Below are positions 1 through 7,016 of a DNA stretch of 64,000 nucleotides, piece after piece. The stretch is taken from NCBI RefSeq assembly GCF_031569985.1, contig NZ_JAMQKA010000030.1:6982-70981 (forward strand), written 5' to 3'. Under the pieces are notes generated by a model, which saw nothing but the letters and a program-made list of their open reading frames with translations, had not been told where the DNA came from and did not search any database. The position numbers and the translations under genes are program-made. Numbering within the stretch: the stretch's first letter is position 1; every line of letters begins with the position of its first letter. This DNA comes from JAMQKA01 sp031569985 (GTDB taxonomy: Bacteria > Bacteroidota > Rhodothermia > Balneolales > Balneolaceae).

Positions 1-49
1 TTAACTATCTGAAGGTTATCTTCATTTTTAATTGCTTGCTTAAGATAAG

Positions 50-331
50 TTAGTGCTCTTTTCTTAAATTTATTGCTTTCTGTCCTACTTTTAAACGTAA
101 ATGAGGATTTGAACAGACATTTAGAAATTTTGATCTCAATTTTATTATCAGGTCAAATGAAAGTTCATTTGCTTTTGTAAATGCCTCAGAAGCTTTTTTA
201 AAATATTTAGTTGCTTCGTCGGGTTTTTCATTTTCTATCATCTCAGCCAATAGCATATTAGCCTCACCTAATAAACTCCATGCAAGATAATTCTCAGGTT
301 GTAATTCAACAGAACGATTTAATTTATCTAT
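50..331 (-). pseudogene. TPR-repeat protein, 5'-truncated by an IS
   Basis: The reading frame is open from the stop codon at 50 up to the IS end near 331, although the first ATG lies only at 254-256. The upstream codons encode a good tetratricopeptide helix pair (KLNRSVELQPENYLAWSLLG), followed by a second TPR-like unit (EATKYFKKASEAFTKANEL). The frame therefore belongs to a longer TPR protein whose N-terminal part has been lost to the insertion. Sequence beyond 331 is shared with the copy at the right end of the window and so belongs to the IS. The host function cannot be told from TPRs alone. The 5' part of the gene is not found on the other side of the IS, so a deletion accompanied or followed the insertion. 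Confidence 0.6.
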
Positions 332-890
332 GCCGTGTTCAAGTGATTAATGCAACACAGCGGTGTTTTAAGGTTTGTTGGATGGGATTAAGGTAATCAA
401 ATTTTCGAATGGGTCGAAAGTTCAGGTATTGCTCGACGGTTTTGATGCGCTGGGAGGAAACCTTTCGCAGGTCGGTCCCCTTCGGGAAGAACCGCCTGAT
501 TACCCAAATGCGGTTTTCCACGGTGCCCTTGTCCTGGGAGGTGTAGGGGCGGGTAAAGTAAGTATCGGCCCGGAGGGTCTCGGCAATATCCTGGTGACGA
601 GCAAAGGCTTTGTCATTGTCGAAGGTCAAGGTTTTGATGAAGCTGGAAGGAATATCCGAAAGCTGATTGATGATGGTCTGGGCCATCGGCTCTGCTTTCC
701 TCGAGGAGACCTTCCGGAGTTTGGTCAGCAGCGTGGCCCGGTCGGTCAGCACCAGCAGGGCTGATTTGTGGGCCTTGCCCATCATCAGATCGACCTCAAT
801 GTCCCCAAGACGCTCCCGCTCGGCGACTACATCAGGGCGATCGGTGATGGAGTATAAACGACTTGCAGGGATTAAAGTACACACGGAAGG
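331..890 (-). mobile_element. Truncated IS30-like insertion sequence
   Basis: The 3' end of the element is defined by comparison with the copy at 63873-64000. The two sequences are nearly identical from TGCCGTGTTCAAGTGA inward and diverge outside. The other terminus is lost, because the membrane-protein gene ending at 903 directly abuts the truncated transposase. The left-hand boundary is therefore good to a few bases, and the right-hand boundary (850-900) is approximate. Confidence 0.7.
339..884 (-). pseudogene. IS30-family transposase, C-terminal catalytic remnant
   Basis: The 181-residue frame matches the DDE integrase core of IS30 transposases. It has the first Asp in GDIEVDL, the second in TFDNDKAF, and the catalytic Glu in KGTVENR, followed by the typical FFPKGTDL and LNFRP motifs. 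The N-terminal helix-turn-helix half is missing: recognisable IS30 sequence begins only near SITDRPDVV, and a stop codon of the neighbouring membrane gene lies in the same frame just upstream. The element is thus a 5'-truncated and probably inactive copy, although the catalytic triad is intact. A second copy of its 3' end lies at the right edge of the window, in the same orientation. Confidence 0.85.
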
Positions 891-902
891 ACTAAATAAC
901 TT

Positions 903-1709
903 CTAATCGCTACTTTGTTTTGAATCATCCCATTTGGGTTTGTCAGGCATCATCCCAAGTTGGTTTTCTTTAAAATTAGAGGGGGTATTTGTTAAATACA
1001 TATTAACCCCATCTGTCAATGCGCGAATTATTTCTAGCTGGGCTTTACTTTGATTATCCTCTGGCAATGATTCGCTAATCTTTAGGGCTAAACTAATATT
1101 TTGAGTTATTACAAGTTTTTGATGATAGTCGCCCATCTTGATTATAGTTTTGTTATAGAGATAGAAAAATACGGCAGCAATAAATTCACTTAATAATCCT
1201 GCTCCTGTCGTTACATATGCAGGATTTGTTTTATCAAGAAACATTAAAACTATCCCGGTTATAATTATAATGAAACCTAGAATTGCAGCGACAGCAGACA
1301 ATATGAAGCTTTTATTAGCCTGAACTTGAGTTTGAAGATAATACTTATCAAGATATTTAAAGTTAATCTTAACTAGATTCGTAAAAAAATTGTCTTCTAG
1401 TTCATTTTGCAGTTTTTCTGCCTCATTCTGTAATGATATTTGCTCAATAATTGGTTTTGATATATTCTTAAATTGAATCCAACGGGTAAAGTGATATGCA
1501 CCGTAATAAAAGGTAGCCACAAAGATCCCCATTAGAAGGCCCAGCCCAATTCCATATGTATAGATAAATATACCAGAGACGTTGAAAGGGTTTTCTAGAA
1601 TTAAAGAGACACTAGCTATAATTGTTATTACAGTTACCCACATGCCCCAAACTTTCCAAGAAAATTTTGGGCCCTCAATATTTTTTTTTCGTTTTTTCTG
1701 ATCGATCAT
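903..1709 (-). CDS. Two-domain membrane protein, possible TRADD-N-associated 2TM family
   Basis: This 268-residue protein begins with a lysine-rich stretch. It has two membrane helices near residues 20-70, a charged middle of about 60 residues, and a second helix pair near residues 135-185 (AAILGFIIIITGIVL and AGLLSEFIAAVFFYLYN). A soluble helical tail follows. The second unit resembles, from memory, the two-TM domain described next to TRADD-N domains in predicted bacterial conflict systems (Cyanobacterial TRADD-N-associated 2TM). That match is tentative and no catalytic motif is visible. The low GC content and its position between an IS remnant and a tRNA suggest an acquired gene. It could equally be an unrelated membrane protein. 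Confidence 0.6.
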   Translation of the reverse strand: MIDQKKRKKNIEGPKFSWKVWGMWVTVITIIASVSLILENPFNVSGIFIYTYGIGLGLLMGIFVATFYYGAYHFTRWIQFKNISKPIIEQISLQNEAEKLQNELEDNFFTNLVKINFKYLDKYYLQTQVQANKSFILSAVAAILGFIIIITGIVLMFLDKTNPAYVTTGAGLLSEFIAAVFFYLYNKTIIKMGDYHQKLVITQNISLALKISESLPEDNQSKAQLEIIRALTDGVNMYLTNTPSNFKENQLGMMPDKPKWDDSKQSSD

Positions 1710-1846
1710 AACTAAGGACTATATTTAACTTGGTAGAATAGCCAATATTTTTAATTCCCTTTTAATTTATATTTACAAGAAATTTTAAAAAAAGAAAATA
1801 ATAGCCAAGTAATATTGTTTGTACCAATATTTGCACCCAAAATAGA

Positions 1847-1879
1847 AAACCCTTGTAAGCCAATGACTTACAAGGGTTT
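1847..1879 (-). terminator. Hairpin terminator downstream of tRNA-Leu
   Basis: A perfect 13-bp stem (1847-1859 with 1867-1879) and a 7-base loop lie immediately downstream of the tRNA on the minus strand. A T-rich run follows it on that strand (TTCTATTTT). Confidence 0.7.
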
Positions 1880-1882
1880 GAG

Positions 1883-1966
1883 TGCCCTGGACTGGAGTCG
1901 AACCAGCACTCCCCGAAGGGAACTGCCCCCTCAAGACAGCGCGTCTACCAATTCCGCCACCAGGGC
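1883..1966 (-). tRNA. tRNA-Leu (anticodon GAG)
   Basis: An 84-nt class II tRNA reads on the minus strand. The acceptor stem GCCCTGG pairs with CCAGGGC, with discriminator A. The D-arm is TGGCGGAATTGGTAGACGC, the anticodon stem CTGTC/GGCAG encloses TTGAGGG (anticodon GAG), a long variable arm is present, and the T-arm contains GGTTCGACTCC. The 3' CCA is not encoded. Confidence 0.95.
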
Positions 1967-2020
1967 AAGGGGTTAATCATTAAACAAAGTCAAAAACTAT
2001 ATCGGGCAGTTCAACCTAGA

Positions 2021-2079
2021 TGCCAGGGAACTGTACCCTCAATCCGCCGGCTGGCGGATACCAACCCCGCCACCAGGGC
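2021..2079 (-). pseudogene. Degraded tRNA-Leu copy with inserted palindrome
   Basis: Read on the minus strand, this begins with the same 5' half as the intact tRNA (GCCCTGGTGGCGG, then GTTGGTA) and contains TTGAGGG-like and CAGTTCCC-like pieces. The D-arm/anticodon region is replaced by a palindrome (TCCGCC-ggct-GGCGGA, 2043-2058). The T-arm is missing, so it cannot fold as a tRNA. It lies 55 bp upstream of the intact gene and looks like a decayed duplicate. Confidence 0.65.
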
Positions 2080-2136
2080 AAGGGGCAATAATCACATCAA
2101 AATTTAAAGGCTTCAAATATAGTAGTTTTAATACTC

Positions 2137-2291
2137 AAATGACAAGCGCCTTTGTAGAATTAAATACCAAATTTCAATGAGCCAAATCACAAAGGAGCTA
2201 ACCTTCATTCCCTCCCCGGGAGTGCAACTCCCCTGGAACAGGGCAGGCCATACTTAGCCTTTGATAAATTGAAATTTGGTGCTTGTCATTT
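2137..2291. repeat. Inverted-repeat element with split left arm
   Basis: The right arm is a continuous 24 bp (2268-2291). Its reverse complement occurs on the left as two perfect halves, 2137-2147 (11 bp) and 2166-2178 (13 bp), separated by 18 bp. The interior is about 90 bp and non-coding. The structure could be a small MITE-like element or a long RNA stem at the 3' end of the neighbouring TPR gene. Confidence 0.6.
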
Positions 2292-2296
2292 AGCTT

Positions 2297-2842
2297 TTAC
2301 AGCTCGTCGAGCTGTCCCTGCACGTATTCGTTTTCGGGGTCCATCTTCTTGGCCTGCTCGTAGTATGAGCGCGCCTTCTCCCCCTGCCCGGCCCGCTGCA
2401 TCAGGTCACCCATCAGGATCCAGTTCTCCACATCTTTCGGGTTGTTGCGAATACGGTCCAGCAGGTAGCTGATCGCCTCGTTGCCCTGGTCGTTCATAAT
2501 TTTGTGAAGCACCAGGTTCCGGTGGGCCGCGGGTGAATCATCCAGGTCGATCGCTTTCTTGAAGTCATCCTCGGCATCAGCGAGCTGTTCCAGCTGCAGC
2601 TGTGCAAAGCCACGCAGGTTGTAATACCCGCTCTTTTCCGGCTCCAGCTTAATAGCCTTGTCAAGAGCTTCAATGCTGGGTTCCCACTGGTTCAGCTTTT
2701 GGAATGTCATCGCTTCCAGGTGAAAACCATCGGCGGCCTGGGGCTCCATCTTTTGCAGGCTGTGGGCAATATCAAGTGCTTCGTCAAAGTCGCCTTCGCG
2801 CAATGATGCTAATCCTTCTTCCAGTGTTTCTTCGAAACTCAT
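2297..2842 (-). CDS. Tetratricopeptide-repeat protein
   Basis: This 181-residue soluble protein has about four tandem TPR motifs covering nearly the whole length, for example GFHLEAMTFQKLNQWEPSIE, YYNLRGFAQLQLEQLADAED and NWILMGDLMQRAGQGEKARS. It has no signal peptide or membrane helix, so it is predicted to be cytoplasmic. TPR proteins act as protein-protein scaffolds, and the partner is not identifiable here. It is a stand-alone gene with no close operon partner. Its 3' end lies beside the inverted-repeat element. The start (MSFEETLEEG) is the only ATG consistent with the first TPR helix. Confidence 0.85.
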   Translation of the reverse strand: MSFEETLEEGLASLREGDFDEALDIAHSLQKMEPQAADGFHLEAMTFQKLNQWEPSIEALDKAIKLEPEKSGYYNLRGFAQLQLEQLADAEDDFKKAIDLDDSPAAHRNLVLHKIMNDQGNEAISYLLDRIRNNPKDVENWILMGDLMQRAGQGEKARSYYEQAKKMDPENEYVQGQLDEL

Positions 2843-3255
2843 ACCATCGGTTTATTAAAGGTTTTATTTACAATGACCTAAAGATAAGGGATCAAAGACT
2901 AAATCACATACTATGAAATGGGTAAATACCAAGGCCCAAATATCAAATTATAAATGGTCTTAAAGGTTGGAAAGTGTTGAAGTGTTGAGGAGTTGAGCTG
3001 TTGAGACGTTGAAGTGTTGATCAAAAGGTCGAAGGTCTAAAAGTCCAAGGTCAAAAGGTGAACCCGACTCCCGGTGGATTTTCTTCAATGAAAAATGAAT
3101 AGTATAAATGGGAAAAGATCTGCGTTTAAAGGTAGGAGTCTTAAACGCAATGGAGGTATTCATTTTAGGTCAAGCCCAAATGAACACCACGCTAGGGAGT
3201 ATTATAATAAGGATCTGTTAACCATAGTGACAGATAGAAAAGAGATGGGAGTAAT
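2843..3255. repeat. Intergenic heptad-like repeats, no gene seen
   Basis: The stretch 2963-3060 is a run of short degenerate units of the types GTTGAAGTGTTGA and AAGGTCgAAGGTCtAAAaGTC. A 38-bp segment (3008-3045) is identical to 29071-29108. Related runs occur near 5020-5075, 52300-52330 and 56150-56190, always between genes. The rest holds no convincing ORF. Confidence 0.75.
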
Positions 3256-3525
3256 TTATTTCTTCTTTTCCGAGCTCTCCTTTTCTTCCTCGTCGGTAAT
3301 TTCTTCGTATTCTGCCTCTTCTATCTGCTCGAAATGCTTTTGGGAGTTCCCTGAAGAGCGTCCCCGGTTCTGTTGAGAGCGCTGCTGTTGCTGCTGGTTG
3401 AAAACGGAATAGAAAAACTCAGCTCCCGATCGCTGCTTCCGTTTGGCAGGGGAGCCCAGGAACAACCTGCTGATGATCTTAACCAGGAAGTAGACAATGA
3501 CAATAAATAAGATAGTGCGTAACAT
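3256..3525 (-). CDS. Small membrane protein, DUF4834-like
   Basis: This 89-residue protein starts at MLRTILFIVIV. A longer frame exists up to 3576, but it would overlap the end of the kinase gene and put 17 residues before the membrane helix. A single N-terminal helix (residues 3-22) is followed by a basic segment, a glutamine-rich stretch (QQQQQRSQQ) and a very acidic/lysine tail (EEAEYEEITDEEEKESSEKK). This layout resembles the small DUF4834 proteins of Bacteroidota, but I assign it from architecture only. It directly follows the deoxynucleoside kinase (1-bp spacing) and is probably co-transcribed with it. Function unknown. Confidence 0.65.
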   Translation of the reverse strand: MLRTILFIVIVYFLVKIISRLFLGSPAKRKQRSGAEFFYSVFNQQQQQRSQQNRGRSSGNSQKHFEQIEEAEYEEITDEEEKESSEKKK

Positions 3526-3526
3526 G

Positions 3527-4171
3527 CTAGCTGGGTACAATATGAATGTGAGTGTTGCCGCGTATCGGCTGATCAAAAATCTGTTCGTCTATATAATCTA
3601 AGTGTTTTTCATTACTAACAAAATCTATATCACTGGTATTAATGATGATAAGCGGTGATTTATTGTAGTGATAGAAGAAATGATTATAAGCATCGCTTAG
3701 TTCCTGCAGGTATTCACGCGTAATCTGGCGTTCGTAGTCGCGGTCGCGCTCCCGGATGTTTTCCATCAGCCGGTCGACGGAGGCCTGCAGGTAGATCACC
3801 AGGTCGGGCTGGGCGGAAATGCCGGTCATGACATGGTAGATCGAATCGTACAGCGAAAGTTCATCCTCATTCAGGTTCAGCCGGGCAAAAATCCGGTCCT
3901 TCTCAAACAGGTAGTCCGAGATGGTGAGATCATGGAACAGGTCTTTGCTCGTCAAGTTTTGCTGCTGTTTGAACCGGCTGGCCAGGAAAGCCATCTGCGT
4001 GGGAAAGGCGTAGCGGTCGCGGTCTTCATAGAACTTGGGCAAGAACGGGTTCTCTTCAAACTGCTCAAGCATCAGGCGGGCGTTGTGGCGCTCGGTCAGG
4101 AGCTTGGCCAGTGACGTCTTGCCAACCCCGATCACCCCTTCAACGGCGATAAAATCGAACTCGTTTTCCAT
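3527..4171 (-). CDS. Deoxynucleoside kinase
   Basis: The 214-residue enzyme belongs to the dCK/dGK-type family and phosphorylates deoxynucleosides to monophosphates for salvage. The P-loop is at the N-terminus (VEGVIGVGKTSLAKLL), the family ERxN-like region is seen as MLEQFEENPFLPKFY, and the lid region carries arginines in RERDRDYERQI. The frame is open upstream, but the start MENEFDFIAVEG at 4171 places the P-loop at the normal distance and leaves 4 bp to the folK stop. The gene lies in a folB-folK-kinase operon transcribed leftward, a common arrangement in Bacteroidota relatives. The exact nucleoside preference cannot be read from sequence. Confidence 0.9.
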   Translation of the reverse strand: MENEFDFIAVEGVIGVGKTSLAKLLTERHNARLMLEQFEENPFLPKFYEDRDRYAFPTQMAFLASRFKQQQNLTSKDLFHDLTISDYLFEKDRIFARLNLNEDELSLYDSIYHVMTGISAQPDLVIYLQASVDRLMENIRERDRDYERQITREYLQELSDAYNHFFYHYNKSPLIIINTSDIDFVSNEKHLDYIDEQIFDQPIRGNTHIHIVPS

Positions 4172-4175
4172 AATT

Positions 4176-4664
4176 CTACCACGATAGCTTGGTTTTATGA
4201 ATGATGAGTGAGGGGGCCTGCCTGACGAGATCGTCCACGGGCTGGCGGGTTTCCGGATCAACCCAGCCTGGATTAAGCTCCCTGAGCGGTAATAGTACAA
4301 ACAGCCGCCTCCTGTATTCAGGATGGGGAATTATAAGATTATCCTTTTGAATCACCAAGTCATCATAGGCGATAATGTCAAGATCGATGGTTCGCGGTGA
4401 CCAGCGGGGGTGGTCGGCAGGGCGCCCGTGCTCGGCTTCATACTCCTTCAGCCTGCGGATAAAAGGAGAGGGCGCAAGGTCGGTTTGTAGAGTGATCACG
4501 GCGTTGAAAAAATTCCGTTCCGAGGGTCCGACCGGTTCACATATATAAATAGAAGAGAACGTGATGGTAGATTTGGAGAGCTCTGCCAGGAATGATTTGG
4601 CTTTTGAGAGGTGACGAAGCCGGTCCCCTACATTGGAACCAACGCCTATAATTGCCGTTGCCAT
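4176..4664 (-). CDS. folK: 2-amino-4-hydroxy-6-hydroxymethyldihydropteridine pyrophosphokinase
   Basis: FolK (162 residues, normal length) transfers pyrophosphate from ATP to the hydroxymethyl-dihydropterin in folate synthesis. Hallmarks are the N-terminal GVGSNVGDRLRHL, the FFNAVITLQTDL strand and the signature PRTIDLDIIAYDD, with the metal-binding Asp pair and HPEYRRRLFVLLPL downstream. It overlaps the end of folB by 19 bp, so the two successive pathway steps are translationally coupled. Confidence 0.95.
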   Translation of the reverse strand: MATAIIGVGSNVGDRLRHLSKAKSFLAELSKSTITFSSIYICEPVGPSERNFFNAVITLQTDLAPSPFIRRLKEYEAEHGRPADHPRWSPRTIDLDIIAYDDLVIQKDNLIIPHPEYRRRLFVLLPLRELNPGWVDPETRQPVDDLVRQAPSLIIHKTKLSW

Positions 4665-5011
4665 GTCATTATTACTTCTGAGAATTTTGTTTTGGTCTGT
4701 AGTGGGGGATTCAGCTTGCGGAGGCTGACCTCAAGGTGTATAACCTCGGGGAATTGTTCAAACAGGGCTTCGCCAATCATGTAGGTCAGTGTTTCAATGA
4801 GTTTTTGGGATGGCCCCTCCATCACGCTGCGGACAATGGCTTCTACCTCCTCATAATTGACTGTTTTGTCAAGATCATCGGTTTGTCCCGCACCCCGCAA
4901 ATCCAGTGAAAACTCCAAGTCTATTTCAAAATCGTTGCCGTTGGTCCGCTCTTCCTCATAAAAGCCGTGGCGAGCGTGATACTGAAGTCCGTTAAGCCTA
5001 AGCGTATCCAT
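4646..5011 (-). CDS. folB: Dihydroneopterin aldolase
   Basis: FolB (121 residues) cleaves 7,8-dihydroneopterin to the hydroxymethyl-dihydropterin that FolK then activates. The family features are LNGLQYHARHGFYEEER near the N-terminus (including the YHARHG segment), DKTVNYEEVEAIV, and the catalytic-region KLIETLTYMIGEALFEQF. Length and start are typical. It is the first gene of the folB-folK-dNK-small membrane protein operon. The upstream gap carries a run of the AAGGTC-type intergenic repeats. Confidence 0.93.
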   Translation of the reverse strand: MDTLRLNGLQYHARHGFYEEERTNGNDFEIDLEFSLDLRGAGQTDDLDKTVNYEEVEAIVRSVMEGPSQKLIETLTYMIGEALFEQFPEVIHLEVSLRKLNPPLQTKTKFSEVIMTWQRQL

Positions 5012-5167
5012 TCGTCTTGAGTCGCAGGTCTAAGGTCAAAAAGGTCGAAGGTCTGTAAGGTCAAAAGTCTAAAGTAAGGCGCTGAATTGCAGAACAGTGG
5101 CAACTAATAAATAAAGAAGCACTAACTTGGAACCAATTCCTAATCCTCAATTTTTAATTCCTAATTC
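5012..5167. repeat. AAGGTC-type intergenic repeat run
   Basis: Positions 5025-5080 show repeated units such as GGTCTAAGGTCAAAAAGGTC and GGTCTGTAAGGTCAAAAGTC, the same family as at 2963-3060. The remainder (5125-5165) has short direct repeats of AATTCCTAAT. No gene is seen. Confidence 0.6.
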
Positions 5168-6616
5168 CTAAAGACTAGCCACTTCTATTTTCTGGTGTAG
5201 CTCTTCAACAATGCGTTTGTGCTTGGGACTCGTCTGCATTCGCTCCTCCACGGTTTGGATGGCATGGATCACGGTTGAGTGATCGCGTCCGCCAAAGTGC
5301 AGGCCGATCGTCTTCAGGCTGGAATCCGTAAACTGCTTGGCCAAGTACATTGCAATTTGCCGTGCCTCCACAATCTCCTGCTTCCGCGTCTTCTCGCGCA
5401 CCTTGTTGGTGTCGATGCCGAAATATTCACAAACATAATTTTGGATCGATTCGATGGAGATCTGTGTATTTGACTCCTTGACCATATCCTTTAGCACCCG
5501 CTTGGCCATTGCCAGGTCCAGGTCGTCCTCATGCTGTAGCGAGGCGTGTGCCAACAGCTTGATAATAGCTCCTTCGAGGTCACGCACGTTCGATTTGAAG
5601 TTGTGGGCGATAAATTCGAGAATATCGTGGGAGAGCTCAATGCCGTTGTCGAGCGCCTTCTTTTCGAGGATAGCGTATCGCGTTTCATACTCGGGAATCT
5701 GCAGGTCGGCGCTCAGTCCCCAGCTAAAGCGTGATATCAACCGTTCTTCAATGTCAGGAATTTCACGGGGTGCGCGGTCACTGCTTAATATAATCTGTTT
5801 ACCATCCTGGTGGAGGGCATTAAAAATATGAAAGAATTCCTCCTGCGTTTTCTCTTTACCGCTAAAAAACTGGATGTCGTCAATGATCAATACATCGATC
5901 TGCCGGTAAAACATTGAAAACTCGCTGGCCCGGTTATTCCGGATAGACTGCACAAATTCATTGGTAAAAGTCTCAGAAGATATATATACAACAGACTTAT
6001 CGTCCCCAAACTCCTGCTTGATTTTATTGCCAATACTCTGAATCAAGTGGGTTTTCCCGAGACCGGTACCCCCATATAAAAAGAAAGGGTTAAATGAGTT
6101 GCTGCCAGGGTTCTCAGAAATAGCAATGGCTGCCGAACGAGCCAGGCGGTTGCAATCACCTTCGATGAACCGTTCAAAAACGTAATTGCTGTTCAGGTTC
6201 GGATCGATCGAAGTTTTCCGAATGCCTGGAATTACGAACGGGTTCTCTATTTTCCCAGGGTTGTATTCTGCATATCCATCCATCTCCTGTTCCTTTTTAT
6301 TAGGCGGCATCGGGCGTTGGGGGAGACGTACGGAGCGCGTACCAGTGTCATCCTCTGATTTCTCCAAGACTACAGAATATTCCAGCTTACCATTATCACC
6401 TAAAACCTTTGCCAACGTTGAGCGCAACATCCCATAATAATGTTCTTCCAACCATTCGTACCAAAACTGGCTGGGAACTTGAATTGTTAAGGTGTTCTCC
6501 TCGAGCTTAACAGGTTTTATTGGTTCAAACCACGATTTATATTTCTGATAGCTGATGTTGTCCTGAATAATTTCGAGACAGTTCTCCCATGCTGTATCAG
6601 CGGAATTAATACTCAA
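5168..6616 (-). CDS. dnaA: Chromosomal replication initiator DnaA
   Basis: DnaA (482 residues) binds 9-mer boxes at the origin and opens the duplex. Domain I occupies about residues 1-85 and an acidic/proline linker runs to about 140. The AAA+ domain has Walker A GGTGLGKTH (182-190) and Walker B LIIDDIQF (243-250), and sensor arginines are visible in EERLISRFSWGL. The C-terminal DNA-binding domain carries the signature GGRDHSTVIHAI. The gene is transcribed away from a region with three perfect DnaA boxes, which also invites autoregulation. Length and motifs are standard and nothing is missing. Confidence 0.98.
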   Translation of the reverse strand: MSINSADTAWENCLEIIQDNISYQKYKSWFEPIKPVKLEENTLTIQVPSQFWYEWLEEHYYGMLRSTLAKVLGDNGKLEYSVVLEKSEDDTGTRSVRLPQRPMPPNKKEQEMDGYAEYNPGKIENPFVIPGIRKTSIDPNLNSNYVFERFIEGDCNRLARSAAIAISENPGSNSFNPFFLYGGTGLGKTHLIQSIGNKIKQEFGDDKSVVYISSETFTNEFVQSIRNNRASEFSMFYRQIDVLIIDDIQFFSGKEKTQEEFFHIFNALHQDGKQIILSSDRAPREIPDIEERLISRFSWGLSADLQIPEYETRYAILEKKALDNGIELSHDILEFIAHNFKSNVRDLEGAIIKLLAHASLQHEDDLDLAMAKRVLKDMVKESNTQISIESIQNYVCEYFGIDTNKVREKTRKQEIVEARQIAMYLAKQFTDSSLKTIGLHFGGRDHSTVIHAIQTVEERMQTSPKHKRIVEELHQKIEVASL

Positions 6617-6649
6617 TCCCTTGACCTCCTCAAAGATAAAATTAGGGTT

Positions 6650-6990
6650 CTACACTATAGATTACTAAACGATTACTAAGACAGTTATCCACACAAATAG
6701 GGGCAACTCCTCCTTTAATACTGACACGAAAATCATAATTTCAGGGACAGATGTCAAAAAAAACTCGGTGGGTGTTTCAAAAGTTATCCACAATCCATTA
6801 AACAGTGTAACTTATTGGGGCGCAATAGTTTATTATTTTTGCAATGTTTTTGTAAAAAATGGCTTGACACCGCATAATAATCTTCTAACAATGATTTTAC
6901 CTTAACCTAACACTAAAAGACGGACTGAAAAAAACTTTTCAACAAGTTATCCACATTAAATTAACAGTGTGGATTTTGCATTGTTATGCA
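6650..6990. other. Putative chromosomal origin of replication (oriC)
   Basis: The non-coding 400 bp between dnaA and prmC contains three perfect TTATCCACA DnaA boxes, all on the plus strand, at 6685-6693, 6784-6792 and 6947-6955. An AT-rich tract lies between the second and third boxes (6825-6860, TTTATTATTTTTGCAATG and onward) and is a candidate unwinding element. The position upstream of dnaA is the classic one. Strand-skew analysis of the genome would settle it. Confidence 0.8.
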
Positions 6991-7016
6991 AAAGGTGAGA
7001 TGGCTTTTAGGGGGGA

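Noticed and set aside
375..764. 129-residue plus-strand ORF over the IS remnant
   Set aside because: It is the antisense shadow of the IS30 transposase frame, which has clear catalytic motifs.
1883..2079. Attachment-site duplication for an integrative element
   Set aside because: The duplicated part is the 5' half of the tRNA, whereas integrases usually use the 3' half, and no integrase gene is nearby.
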